A stretch of 64,000 bases of DNA from Phanerochaete sordida (Eukaryota; Basidiomycota; Agaricomycetes; Polyporales; Phanerochaetaceae): assembly GCA_019973155.2 (NCBI GenBank), contig BPQB01000004.1, positions 682,001-746,000 on the forward strand, in the 5' to 3' direction. The position numbers and the translations under genes were made by a program. This document shows, piece after piece, positions 11,517 through 22,915 of the stretch (its first letter is position 1; each line of letters opens with the position of its first letter). The notes below the pieces were generated by a model that did no database searches, was not told the origin of the DNA, and worked only from the letters and a program-made list of their open reading frames with translations.

Positions 11517-11822
11517 TCACCCCGCGGGCCACTCGAGCCGCAGCGCGCGCCCGAGGCGCGCGTCCCAGCCGTCGCGCAGCGCCGCGACGAGCGCGAGGTG
11601 CGTCGGCGACACGGTGAGGCTCACAACGAGCGCGTCCTCCGCCTCGAGGAAGCGCGCGAGCGCGCCGAGCACGCGCGGGTCGCTCACGTCGTAGTGCGCG
11701 CGGCGGACCATCACGGGGTGTGTGCCGGCGTCGATGTTCACGACGGTGATCTCGGGCTGCTGTTCCGCGAGGGCTTTGTGTGCTGGCGAGCCGATGGGTG
11801 CGGGCGGCTCGGTGCAGGACAT
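11517..11822 (-). CDS. Small intronless hypothetical protein (101 aa)
   Basis: One open frame starting MSCTEPPAPIGSPAHKALAE and ending RALRLEWPAG. Third codon positions are almost all G or C, like the confirmed genes here and unlike the intergenic flanks, which is the main reason to accept it. It has no signal peptide or TM segment; its middle (residues 25-85) alternates hydrophobic beta-like and helical stretches, consistent with a small globular protein. I do not recognise a family. A splice donor overlaps the stop codon, so a short further exon is possible, but the downstream acceptor I can find (at 11427) gives an immediate stop and the same C-terminus. Confidence 0.55.
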   Translation of the reverse strand: MSCTEPPAPIGSPAHKALAEQQPEITVVNIDAGTHPVMVRRAHYDVSDPRVLGALARFLEAEDALVVSLTVSPTHLALVAALRDGWDARLGRALRLEWPAG

Positions 11823-12108
11823 GGATGGGCTGGAGGTGCTTATCGCGCGGTGGTGGTGAGAATGAAAGAGGAGCGCACTTGTTCACGTCTACGACCAATA
11901 CTCGGAGTCATGCTCATAACACCCTTGATAGTTCACGTCGCATTACCGTATCACAGAGCGACGTCAACAGGCTCCGCTGTTATCACTGAGAGTCGACGTC
12001 CCAGGTTTGGCACATGTCACCTTTCAAATGGCGCGGGCAAGTCCTAGCGTCATATCAACTGAAGTGGTATATCCAAATTTTGTGTAGGGAGCTGCTTTTT
12101 CCACCTGC

Positions 12109-13492
12109 TCAAGGCTTCACAACGATCTTCACAGCTTCTTTGCTCGCCAGCTTGTCGAGGGCCTTCTGGTACTCGCTGACCTTGAAGACGTCCGTCACCA
12201 TGCCCTTCACGTTTACTTTCCCACTGTCGAGGTACGCCACCGCTCGGGGGAAGCAGTGCGTCTGTGCGAAGGAGCCGATGATCTGTGCCACGGTCAGCAC
12301 ACAACCTCTCCGCAGACGGCCCGCCGACCTACCCGGATCTCGTCCCCGAAGATCTTCGACGGCGCCCAGTGCACCCGCGCCGCGTTATCGTACACGCCGT
12401 ACACCATGAGCGTGCCGCCGCGGCGCACGAAGTGGATCGCCTCGTTCGCGACCTGCTCCGCGCCGGTCGCCTCGACGACGACGTCGAAGCCGTACGGGTT
12501 CTCGCGGCGGAGCTGCGCCCACTGCGCGGCGGCGTCCGCGCGGTCGAGCTCGACGTACTCGTCCGCGGCGCCGAGCGCGCGCGCGAGCTGCGTCTTGACG
12601 CCCTTGTTCGCGGCGACAACGACGCGCGCCGCGCCGCTTTGCTTGAGGAGCTGCGCGAGGATGAGCCCGGTCGGGCCCGCGCCGAGGATCAGCGCGTCGA
12701 CGCCGACGCCGGGGCTCAGCTGGTCGAGCCCGTGGATCGCGCACGCCGCGGGCTCGATGAGCGTCGCCTCCTCGTCGGTCAGGTTGTGGATCTTGTACAC
12801 CTTGCTTGCGGAGCTGTCTGCGAGTTAGCGCACGACACAGTCACCCGTATGCAGGTGATGGCGCACAATACGCAGTACTCGGCGAAACCGCCCTCGCAGT
12901 TGACGCCACGCCCCGAGAAGTTCTCGCAGAGCAGGGTCTTGCCTCTCCGACAGTAAAAGCAGCTGCCGCACTGAAAGCCAGTGTCAGCTACGCGCAGAGC
13001 GGACGATATAAGTTGCGCAGACCGTAATGCCCGGGTCAGCGACGCATCGATCGCCTTTGGCAAAGCCGGTAACATCTTTACCCCAGCTCTCTACCACGCC
13101 TACGACCTCGTGTCCGGGGATGAGCTGCAAAGATATGATTAGGAGTGTCAGGGTGACAATAAAACTCGCCATACAGGGAACTTGGCGATGAATTCGCCGT
13201 CGTGTACATGCGCATCGGTACCACACAGGCCTGAAAGACACAGCATTGAACAGTGCGATAGCAAGTTTGAGCAAAATGACGCGTACCACAGCATACGACT
13301 GTAACAATTGGGATGAGTAGAAGCGTGAATACAGTAAGCGTTCGTACCTTTGAACAGCACCTCGTCATCCGCGGGAGTAGGGATGGGCACTTGTCGGACC
13401 TCGAAGTCCTTCGGCTATTCGTCGCGAACATGAGTCACGCCACGATACATCGTGAGGGGGGAACTTACAGCGTGATAATATACGGCTTGCAT
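12109..13492 (-). CDS. Zinc-dependent medium-chain alcohol / polyol dehydrogenase
   Basis: Seven exons (minus): 13492-13469, 13414-13348, 13230-13175, 13124-13023, 12970-12867, 12813-12333, 12282-12109; 335 residues, normal for the MDR family. Catalytic-zinc ligands are visible in GLCGTDAH and IPGHEVVG. The structural-zinc lobe has the four-cysteine pattern [15 protein letters not shown]. The Rossmann motif is [10 protein letters not shown]. The start [14 protein letters not shown] and the order of motifs resemble D-arabinitol, sorbitol and related sugar-alcohol dehydrogenases, so NAD(P)-linked oxidation of a polyol is the best guess; the substrate is not determined. The junction 12867/12813 was chosen so that the protein reads [15 protein letters not shown]; it uses the second of two nearby AGs. 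Intron 2 (117 nt) is unusually long for this window. Confidence 0.88.
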
Positions 13493-13560
13493 GGCAGCTT
13501 TCGCGCTACGTGGAGGCGTCAGGGAGAAAGGAGAGGGTGATACGCATCTTGCTTCGCCTC

Positions 13561-13573
13561 CAGCTTATATACG
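13561..13573 (-). promoter_or_regulatory. TATA box of the alcohol dehydrogenase gene
   Basis: The minus strand reads CGTATATAAGCTG about 70 nt before the ATG at 13492, a strong TATA match that suggests inducible or high expression. Confidence 0.6.
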
Positions 13574-13922
13574 TCCGGCACGCGACGCGGGACCGTTCGT
13601 CCGACGAGCCGGCGTGTTCGCGCTGATCGTGCTCCTAGCACAGCCTATCGTCGCTCAGGAGCAGTTGCGCGAACACCTCCGCGGAGGATCTGCCGGTCCG
13701 GCGTACCGGAAGCTGGCTAGTACGCAATTCTGTGCCTCCATGCTCCGAAGTAGAAGACGATATAATATGCGCTATGCGGGTATACACTATGGTGACAACA
13801 GACACTGAAGTACAAGAAAGATTACTGTAGGATGGTAGTCAGTGCTGTCACTCGAAGCTGTCATGGACGAACTCACCAAAACATGCTACACAGGCATAAA
13901 AGTTAGAGTATGATACCGACGT
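13574..13922. other. Intergenic between the ADH promoter and the SDR 3' end
   Basis: Both flanking genes are on the minus strand. The stretch would hold upstream control sites of the ADH gene and the polyadenylation region of the SDR gene. I see no coding signal. Confidence 0.5.
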
Positions 13923-15543
13923 CTAGTTCAACGCTTTGGTCACGTCCAGCCCGTCGCTGATCTTCTCCATTGCACTTCCAACGGCGAGTTCTGCGCCAAC
14001 GAGGGGCGACTGGCTAGTCTCGATATGCCCAGCGATGATGCGCGCCGTGCCCTTCCCGCCGTTCCGGTAATGGTCGATGACAACTTGGCATACTCCTTCA
14101 AGAGTTCTGCAGGGACTCGTGTATCCAAGCCCGCCTTTCTCCGGCGGCGCCCGCGCTCGCGAGTCATCGAAGTAGAGGTGCACGTTGGTGAGGGCGAACA
14201 TGGAAGGCTGCAGGAAGACGACGTCGCCGATGATCTGTGGGAGGAGGTTGCCCAGGAATGCGAAGCTGGACTTGACGAGGAATCGGCGCGTGAGGTAGTA
14301 CCACTCCACGAGGTGGGCTATGGCGAGCATGCTCGTGGGCGACAGATTCTGGAACTTGACTTCGCCGTCGCTGAGCACTTCCAAGGCGGTGTGGATGTCA
14401 CTGTAGGTGGGCGGAGGACCGGGATCCGCGATGCAGAAGGCTTCGCCGCCAATGTCTGGATTCTTACTGCCGTTCTCAAGCTCGATGAGCCGCTGCTCGT
14501 ACAGGAGGTGCGCCAGGGAACAGTTCTCGACGTAGCTGAAGGACTGCATGATGGCACCAATCCAGGTCGGGTTGAATTTCTTGATCATATATGCGCCGGC
14601 GAGCAGGTCGCCGCCAGGTCCGTAAACGCCATTGCCGGGGCGGATGCATCCCGTACGAAGGACTTTGCCGTTGGACGACTCCGAGCGGTCTGCTTTGCGC
14701 ACGCGGCGCTCGGCGGTGAGCTTCGAGACAGCGTAGTTGGAGAAGAACTGGTCATGCTGCTTCGGCAGGTTCGAGTCGTCGTCGTTGATGACTTGAGTGA
14801 AGTACTTGGGCTCCTTCTGCCACGGGAGCAGCCAGAAGCAGCTGCGTCGCACGCCGACCGAGCCAGAGGAGGTATAGACCATGGCGGATGCCCCGACGTC
14901 GCGTGCGGCATCGATGATGTTCTGCGTGCCGTGTACGTTGACGTTCTCGGAGAGGTACAGGAGGTGAGAGTGTCGCTCGTAGAAGCGAATGGTCGCAGCG
15001 GTATGGAAGACGGTGAGGTCAGGCTCGGGTGTGTTGGGGACGTCGGACGCAGCGTTCGGCCATGGCTGGCGGAACGCCTCGAGAACGGCGTCGCGGTCTG
15101 TAATGTCGACTTGCACGAAGTCTACCTCTTGGGCAAGGCCCTCAAGTAGGTCTTGTCGAAGAGGTGGACGGATGTCGAGGACGCGAATCTTCCGCGGATC
15201 CTCACCGCGCTGCAGGAGATGGAGGACGATCCATCCACCGAGGAAGCCGGCCTGCGGGGACGGCAAGCCAAGTCAGCGGAATTATAGCCGACTTAAACCA
15301 CATACTCACCCCTCCTACCACGATATACCTCCTGCCAGTCCTTGGTGGGAGCTGGCCTTCCAGAATGGACACTGGGCCGTCCTTCAGACCAGCATAACAG
15401 GACTTTATCTGCTCCTTCGTCCACCGTTCCGGAGAGATGTGCGCAGCTTCTGGGGGCAGGCGTTCTAGCTTTGCATCGTTGAGCTTGACATAGAGAACGA
15501 GAAGGAGCGGCAGTGCGAGAAGCGCGAGCGCGAACGTGTTCAT
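13923..15543 (-). CDS. Membrane-anchored extended SDR, 3-beta-hydroxysteroid dehydrogenase / ERG26-like
   Basis: Two exons (minus): 15543-15310 and 15251-13923; 520 residues. One N-terminal hydrophobic helix (about 3-19, FALALLALPLLLVLYV) should anchor the protein, probably at the ER. The Rossmann motif VVGGAGFLGGW is completed by the splice at 15310/15251, which confirms the 58-nt intron. The active-site YAVSK follows. Mid-protein features (TGCIRPGNGVYGPGGD, AFCIADPGPPPTYSDI) are those of 3-beta-HSD/isomerase and sterol-4-alpha-carboxylate 3-dehydrogenase relatives. Known for the family: NAD(P)+-dependent oxidation of a 3-hydroxyl on a sterol-like ring. It is longer than Erg26 (about 350 aa), with an N-terminal extension and a long C-terminal region, so it may be a paralogue rather than the ergosterol enzyme itself. 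Confidence 0.85.
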
Positions 15544-15890
15544 GTTCGTGTTTACCGGGAGCGTCGCTGAGCGTGTTCTGCGACGTTGGCCAGCGGCGGG
15601 GTTCTACTTTCCCGTGCAGAGTGGGTTTGACGACGTAAAGAAAGAGGCAGGACCGTCAGCTTTGCGCTGCCGATAACGGCGATGTCGATGAAGGGTGCGC
15701 GAACCAAGGCGAGAGCGAGCAAGGAGCTCTCAAACGCGCAGGTGATGGCAAGGACCGAACTTACTTCGGGTTATCACACGACGGTTCAAAACTGGCCCAG
15801 CACCGTTCACATGAACGCGAGAACGAGGTAAATAAACAGCATACATGGACTGTTACACCAAAATGGACACATGGATCCTGGAGCAATACA
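15544..15890. other. Intergenic, SDR promoter and KH-gene 3' flank
   Basis: About 350 bp without a convincing gene. It should contain the SDR promoter; no TATA box is obvious near 15543. Confidence 0.5.
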
Positions 15891-17489
15891 CTACGCGGGC
15901 GGGGGCGGAGGGGGAGCAGGCTCACTCGGTGGAGGCGCAACCACACCATCCTGGCCGGGAACTCCAGTAGCCGCGGCACCACCGTATCCTGCTTGAGCAT
16001 AATACTGAGCATACTGCTGCTGCTGCTGAGCCTGCCACGCCTTAAACTCAGGCGAGTTTACATCGTACCCATAAGCGGCCCTACCGCAGGAATTAGCAGA
16101 CGGTCAACGCAACAAGAGTAGTCTGCGACATACCAGTATGCGGCATACGCATCCGTGTCGTTTGCAGATGGCGCAGCGCCGTGTGTTGGCTGTTCGCCAG
16201 GTGGGGGCGGTGCACCACCATCGGGGGGAGGCGGAGGTTGCTCTCCTGGAGGTGGCGGCGGCGGCGCAGCGCCGGGCTGGGGAGGAGCGTATCCCTGTAG
16301 CGTTAAGCAAGCAAAAAGCAAGGTACAAGTTAGCCGTCAAGCGTCAATGATATACAGACCAAGATCAGGCAGCATTTGCGACTTCCGGGTACGCAAAGAC
16401 GTAGAAGAGAACATGAGCATGAGTGAAGTATACATACGGAGTAAGCACTGTAGGCGGCGTACTGGGCTTGCGCTTGATGAAGTTCCATTTGCTGCTGCGT
16501 AACGATTGCCTTCACTTTGTTGTATTCTTGACGCACAACATCGAGGAGATCTTCAGTAAGAGCTTTGGCTCGCTGAACTTGGCCCTCATCAGGACCTCTA
16601 AGATACGTGAGCACCAGGTAAGCAATATCAACGTTGTAACATACGTGACGTGAATGAACATAGGCTCGTCGTGCTCTTGCCCGGTCTCCTGGTCGACGAA
16701 GCCAGATCCTTGACCCTTGATCTGCACTCGGGTACCAGTTTCCTGCTGTATGTACTTGACGAACATACCCTTGACGCAGTATATCAGCCAAACATTGCCG
16801 ACTAAGATCACAGAGACTGACCGAAGGACCGACAACTTTTGCACGGACGTTGAAGTTCCTGATCGTTTCAAGAGCCACCGGGATTTTCTCCTCAGGCCAT
16901 TTCCTCTGGAGAAAGTCAGCGAAAGTAGTGAGATAGCTCATTGCTGACATACCTTCTCCCTCATCCTGTCCTTCTTATCCTCAACCAGGGAACCCATGTC
17001 CATAGAAATCAGCTCGTTGACTTTGTCGATCGCCTTTTGAAGCATCTCTGGGTCCGTAGCGGAAATATGAAGGTAAAGAGGAGGATCCTTCTCAGTAGCC
17101 TTTGTGCGATCTGGATACCATACTCCCTTGGTACTGACAGAGGCACCAGTCTCTTCGTGGATCTGTGGAAACATGGTCATTAGGTGGAACGTAAATGAAG
17201 CCATGCACGCACGAACCTGCGTCTGGGTAGCACCCTTGGTCAACAAGTACCTGTTGCGAACGTCGTTGATGTCAATATCATGAGTGTAATCCCCGTCGTG
17301 TGGGTCCCTCGGTCCCAGGGAGCTGCCTGAGGTAGGAGCATTGGCGAACTGCGCGGCGATTTTTGCGGCGATGGCGGCTGCGGCTGCGGCTGCTTCAGAG
17401 GCCGTCTTTCCCTCTTCGGTCTTGGGAGCTTTCGCAGGTGCCTCAGCATCTGCAGGTGCAGCCTGGTCCCACTTGCGTTTCGAGGACAT
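15891..17489 (-). CDS. KH-domain RNA-binding protein, KHDC4/BLOM7-like
   Basis: Seven exons (minus): 17489-17217, 17162-16953, 16905-16822, 16769-16645, 16597-16438, 16294-16134, 16080-15891; 400 residues. It begins MSSKRKWDQ, followed by an Ala-rich helix (ASEAAAAAAAIAAKIAAQF). Two KH-type units follow: one around EETGASVSTKGVWYPD with PLYLHI (about 75-160), one around VVGPSGMFVKYIQQETGTRV, KGQGSG and EPMFIHVTG (about 185-255). The C-terminus is Pro/Gly-rich, then Tyr/Gln-rich (AYGYDV, WQAQQQQQYAQYYAQ), then ends in a proline run. The RKWDQ start, the two KH units and the GSG/EPMFIHV pattern fit metazoan KHDC4 (BLOM7), linked to pre-mRNA splicing; the role in fungi is inferred. Intron 5 (143 nt) is the longest in the gene. 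It is head to head with the helicase gene, 220 bp apart. Confidence 0.87.
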
Positions 17490-17709
17490 GGCGAGCGGAC
17501 GTGAGAGGTGGAACAGCGCACGAAGCAGGCCAAGTCTGAAGCGGGGAATAGGCGCTTGTCGGCGGACGTTGCCGTCGGCTTCGGCGTCTGCAGCTCCTGT
17601 GCGCCTTTTTCGAATTTTTGCCTCTTGGTCCTCCCCAACATCCACTCCGGAGGTCGTTTTTCTGTTCGCCGTCTCGACGTCGACAGCCGCCTCTTCGTAG
17701 CCACACACC
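17490..17709. promoter_or_regulatory. Bidirectional promoter between the KH protein and the DEAD-box helicase
   Basis: Only 220 bp separate the two start codons, on opposite strands, so both promoters and 5' leaders must fit here. No clear TATA is seen in either direction. The frame of the KH gene stays open without a stop across the whole interval (to about 17792), so an upstream start for it cannot be excluded. Confidence 0.55.
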
Positions 17710-20041
17710 ATGGCTACCCGCTGGGTGAGAGCCGCTCTGGTCTCGCCGTCTGTCCTGCTCCGAGCCAGCAGGTCTGGACGAGTGCTTCCCAAGTGTGGTA
17801 CGTGCGCTCAAAACATTTCGTCGTTGACTCCCTCACTAACGATTGGGCAGCTCCTGTTTTTTCCGCAAGGCTTGCCTCGACGGCCGCCAGTCCGTCGCTG
17901 CTCAAGCCAGCGGAGGATGACCTCGTCGCCGACGCTGCCGACGCTGTCGAAGTTGTCGAGGCGGAGGAGAACGAGAACTCCGACCTCGGCAAAGACCAAC
18001 CCAAGTTCGAGTCGTTGGCAGGCAAGATCTCCAGGGATACGCTCAATGCCATCACGCGAATCTTCAAGCTCGAGACCATGAGTCCTGTGCAAGCTGCCGT
18101 GCTTCCTCTGCTCCCTGAAATTGCCGAACCGTACCAACCCGACCACGAGCATGCACGGGATCTCCTAGTCAAAGCGAAGACCGGTACTGGTAAAACTCTT
18201 GGATTCCTCATTCCGGCAGTCGAAGCACGCATGAAGGCTCTTGATGCCGCTGGCAAGCAGGCTGTTCTCGACGCTGGACTCAAAAACGACAAGCACATTG
18301 AGCTGCGCGCGCGTCGTGCTCTCTCTCGCGAAACGGCTGGCTGTCTCATCCTCTCTCCGACTCGCGAACTGGCGACCCAGATCGCCAACGAGGCTCTTCG
18401 GTTAACTTCTCGTCACGATTCATTCGAGGTTCGACTTTTTGTTGGTGGTTCCAGCAAGCGCATGCAGATGCGTGACTGGATGAAAGGTCGTCGGGATATC
18501 GTCGTTTCCACCCCTGGTCGCATGCGGGACCTTCTTGAGAACGAGCCCGAGGTCGCCAAGGGTATGAAGGAGTGCAAGATGGTGAGTGTCTCCACTTCTC
18601 AACAACGTACCGCGTCTTGACCATGCATCATCAGTTCATTCTGGACGAAGCCGACACGCTCCTTGAAATGGGTTTCCGTGAAGATATCCAGGCCATTGCC
18701 TCGTACCTCGCACCCACCCCGGAGCGTCAGACTTTCCTCTTCTCGGCTACCGTCTCCCGTGAGATCCAACAGATTGCACGGGCAACGCTGGACAAGAAGC
18801 ATCACTTCATCGACTGCGTGCCTGCCGATGCGTCTCCCGTCCACGCCCACATCCCTCAGTACCACACAATCCTTCCCGACGCCTCCAAGCAGATCCCGCA
18901 TATCCTACGCCTCCTCGCCCACGACCAGCTCCTCCACCCTGGCAAATCGAAGACCATCATCTTCTTGCCCACCACGAGGATGACCCAGTTGTTCTCAACT
19001 TTCCTTCGCGAGCTTACTAGCATGTGCTTGCCCGCCGGCAGGCAGACCAAGGTTTATGAGATCCACTCGAAGCGCACCATGGAGTCCCGCTCGAAGACTT
19101 CGCAGATGTTCCGTCAAGACAAGGGTCCCGCCGTCCTCATCTCTTCCGACGTCTCTGCTCGCGGTGTCGACTACCCTGGTGTCACTCGCGTGATCCAGGT
19201 TGGTATCCCCTCCACCTCCGATCAATACATCCATCGCGTCGGTCGTACGGGTCGTGGCAAGGACCAGATCGGCCGCGCAGACCTCGTCCTCCTTCCGTGG
19301 GAAATGGGCTTCGTCACATGGCAGCTCACCGACATCACGCTCAAGCCCGTCACTGTCACCGAACTCGCCTCTCAGGTCAAGCAGCTTTGCGAAGAGCGCA
19401 ACCCAGAAAAGGCTGTCATTCTCGACGACATGGAGAAGGAGGTTACGAGCCTGATGTCGAAGCTCGAACCCGAAGCGATCAGGGAGACACTTGGCGCGCA
19501 ACTCGGCTTCTACATGGGCAAGACCGACCAGCTCCGCGTCCAGAAGTCCGTCATCGTCGAGGGTCTCAAGCAGTGGACCGTCGAGGCATGCGGCCTCGCC
19601 GAGCCGCCCTACGTCTCCGAGGCTTTCCTCCAGAAGCTCGGTTTCTCCGATGGCCGCACCAAGAGGTTCGGCAGCGCCTCGCGCCAGTCGTACAAGCCGT
19701 CCGGCGGTCCCGCTTGGACGCAGCGTGGAAACGTTCAGCACAACCGCGAGCGCATGGCCGGGGAGCGTCGCGACTCTGAGCGCGAGCGTCGCAGCGGCTC
19801 GTTCGGCGATCGTGGTAGCTCGTTCGGCGACCGCGGTAGCCGTGGTTCGTTTGGCGACCGTGAACGTGGCGATGGTAGCTCGTACCGCAGCTCATACGGG
19901 TCTCGCGATCGCGAGGGTGGTTCGTTCGGCGGCCGCCGTGAAGGAGGCTCGTACGGTGGCTCTCGGGAAGGAGGCTCGCGGGAAGATCGCCCGCCCCGCT
20001 CGTTCGGTGATCGCTCCTCGACTCGTCGGGAGTCGTTCTAG
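17710..20041 (+). CDS. Mitochondrial DEAD-box ATP-dependent RNA helicase (Mss116-like)
   Basis: Three exons: 17710-17797, 17851-18581, 18635-20041; 741 residues. The N-terminus MATRWVRAALVSPSVLLRAS is basic and lacks acids, as in mitochondrial presequences. Helicase motifs in order: Q-motif region (MSPVQAAVLPLL), I AKTGTGKT (about 138-145), Ia PTRELATQ, Ib TPGRM, II DEAD (277-280), III SAT, V SARGVDYPGV, VI HRVGRTGRG. The second intron falls exactly before FILDEAD. The C-terminal 90 residues are an Arg/Gly/Ser tail with repeated GSFGDR and EGGSYGG units, an RGG-like RNA-binding region. Family role: ATP-driven RNA remodelling; yeast Mss116 aids group I/II intron splicing in mitochondria. The targeting is inferred from sequence only. 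Confidence 0.92.
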
Positions 20042-20286
20042 TCTCACCCCCCACTCTATGTCATGTCTTGCGTCCCCTGTATAATAGATGTTCTACGTTA
20101 CCGTGCTTTCGCCTCTGTAATTTCCTCGTCGCACACTTGCTTTCGGCCAAATACCTCTCGCAGTCCATTAGAAGCACCCTCTATACAAAATCACCATATG
20201 TTGCTGAGCAGGTAGCTCATGATTAATACAAATGGCATCGTGCTCCCGCCTCTATATAAAGTCGTGCACAAGTCCCTGAGAAAACT

Positions 20287-22651
20287 TCACTGGTCGCTCG
20301 ACATCGCGACCTCCTTGCCGAGTGGGGTCGGCTCGGTGTTGCGCAGCTCCGCCTCACTCACCATCGCGTGCACCGGGTGCGGAGGTTTGAACGACTTGAG
20401 CTGCAGCTCCATCTGCTCCTCGAGCACCTTGGGGCCAGCGGCTGCGGCGACGAAGCCGAGGAACGGCGGTGAGGGGTTGAGCGGACGCGTGCAGAACTCG
20501 GGGTGCGCCTGGAGGCCGACGAAGTAGGGGTGGTCTGCAGATCTGTCAGACGCGCACGCGCAGTGACGACGCCGTGGCGACTCACCGGGGAGCTCGAGCA
20601 CCTGCATGCGCTCGCCCTTCTCGTCCTTGCCGACGAACGCCAGGCCGCTCGCGGAGAGCGCCTCGATGTGCTCGGGGTTGACCTCGTACCGGTGGCGGTG
20701 GCGCTCCCAGATCTTCTCCGCGCCGCCGTAGAGCTTGCGCACCTTGCTCGAGTGCTCGGTGCCCGCGCCGAAGACGGTCGGGCGCAGGCCGAGCCGCATC
20801 GTGCCGCCCATGTGCGTCCGTGAGATCTCGGGCATGAAGATGATGGACTGGTGTGCGGCTTTGTCGTCGAACTCGCCGGACGTCGCGTCTGCACGGAGTG
20901 AGGAACGCGTGCGTGACCTGAGACGAATGAGGGACGCACCATGGATACCGCAAACATTGCGCGCCCACTCGACGACGGCGAGCTGGAAGCCGAGACAGAT
21001 ACCGAGGAAAGGTACTTTCTGCTCGCGCGCCCACTTGATTGCAAGCATCATGCCTTCCGTCCCACGTATGCCGAAGCCACCGGGAACGAGAATACCGCTA
21101 GAGGACCGCGCATATAGACGTGAAGATTTTGGAGAGCGAGCAGCACGCACCCAGCCGAGACGACAGCCTTCCAGGCATCGTGGTAGCGTGCAGGATTTGT
21201 GACCTGAGCTTCAGGCTCCAGGTCCGAGGAGTTCACCCACTGAAAGAGCGAAGGTTAAGACCAACTAAACGATGTGTGGTGAGAAGACTCGCCTTGATAG
21301 TCAGTTTTCTGTGGCAGCGGAACGCTGAGTGCTCGAGAGCTTTTGTAACAGACATATACGAGTCCGCGAGGTCGGTGTACTTGCCGACCATGGCGATGGT
21401 GACCTCGTCAAAGACACGTTCTTGCCTAGTTGCAGGAGACATGAACAAGAAGGATTGGAGGAACGAGGGCGGTTAGACGTACCGTGAGGTCATTTCTTTC
21501 CACCGAAGCTCGAGATTGTGTCCTCGGTCAATCATCTCCTTCGTGAGCTTCAGGCTCGTCAGGTTCAGACGCTTCTGCAGGAACGGAATGATGCCCTGCG
21601 ACTGGAGGAGCAATGGGACGTGGTACACCGACGCGACGTCGTGAACGCCGAAGACCTGCTCTTTGGCGACGTGACAGAACATGGAGATCTTCTCCTTCGT
21701 TGCTTGCTCGAGCGGCTTGCGGACGATGAGACGGCACGCGATGAGGTCAGGAAGGAGTCCAAGGCCGCGCAGCGCGTGGACGGTGGTTTGCGTCGGCTTT
21801 GTCTTCTGCTCGCCGTGCATGTCGGGAACGAGGGAGACGTGGATGAGGGCAAAGTTTTCGTAGCCGACGCGGAACTGGAATTGCCGCATGGCCTCGACGA
21901 AGGGGGCAGACTCGATATCGCCGACAGTTCCACCAAGCTAGAATAGGCTTGGTAAGGGTATGCAAAGCAGGAACGCGCGGTAGGAAAACACACCTCGACG
22001 ATGCAGACGTCCGGCTCCTCGCCCGTGTTATCGACGGGAATTTTCGCGACGCGCTCCACCCAATCTTGGATAGCGTTCGTGACATGGGGGACGATCTGCG
22101 ACGCGTCAACGGGAATGAACTGGGGAAGATCAAATGACAATACTCACTTGGACGGTCTTTCCGAGATAGTCGCCACGCCTCTGCAAGATAACCGGTTCAG
22201 TCTTCACTTGAACGGAGCGCCGCACGCGTACGCACCTCCTTTTCAATAACCTGGCTATAGATTTTGCCAGTCGTAATGTTGTTATCGCGCGACAGAGTCA
22301 CGTCGAGATAACGTTCGTAGTTTCCGAGGTCGAGGTCGACCTCTCCGCCATCGTTCAGGACATAGACCTCGCCTGCCGAGCCCGTGTTTAACGCGTCTGC
22401 ACGGGCAAAACAAAAAGCGCACGACGCACCGTGCTCCTGCGGCCTCATCGTGCCCGCATCGATGTTCATGTACGGGTCGATCTTGATGGCCGTGACCTTG
22501 AGCCCGGTCGTCTTGAGAAGCAGGCCGGTCGACGAGGCTGCGAGGCAGGGTGAGCGGCCGCCACACTGCGGGAGGGCGTGCTCTGGGGCGTACCGATGAC
22601 CCCCTTCCCGATGCCGCTCACCACACCGCCAGACACGACAATGTACTTCAT
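20287..22651 (-). CDS. URA7: CTP synthase
   Basis: Eleven exons (minus): 22651-22594, 22537-22430, 22372-22236, 22180-22148, 22095-21994, 21937-21483, 21425-21293, 21239-21151, 21097-20940, 20888-20586, 20534-20287; 607 residues. It makes CTP from UTP, glutamine and ATP, the last step of pyrimidine nucleotide synthesis. The N-terminal synthase domain starts [17 protein letters not shown] and contains [31 protein letters not shown] and [19 protein letters not shown]. The C-terminal class-I glutaminase domain contains [15 protein letters not shown] (nucleophile Cys406) and [12 protein letters not shown]. The 21293/21239 junction uses a GC donor (AAG|GCGAGT), required to read LTIKWVNSSD. The 22148/22095 junction reads [12 protein letters not shown]. 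Confidence 0.95.
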
Positions 22652-22915
22652 GTTTTCTGTGTTCTGGAGGGGGGTCGGCGGGGATATGGGCTAAACTGCA
22701 GGACGCAGTGACTCTTTCGAGTAAGAGCCGACTTCTCAAATTTCCCGCCTTTCGCGCATCCGGCGCTTACCTCCCGATGTGGATCTCGATCTCCTAGAGC
22801 GCCGGGCGAAGGAGGCTTGCGCAGAGCGTGCCTGGGATGGCTCGAGCAGAAAACAGAAAGCATTATGTATATGTACAAGATCTATTTCTACATTTTGGTT
22901 TGCGTCTAGGACGTT

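Noticed and set aside
14025..15149. 374-codon open frame on the plus strand opposite the SDR gene
   Set aside because: It mirrors the codon bias of the SDR exon on the opposite strand; GC-rich third positions suppress stops antisense. No family features.
22120..22147. 28-nt intron in CTP synthase
   Set aside because: A later AG (at 22096-22097) gives a normal 52-nt intron and the expected KTVQIVPHVT sequence.
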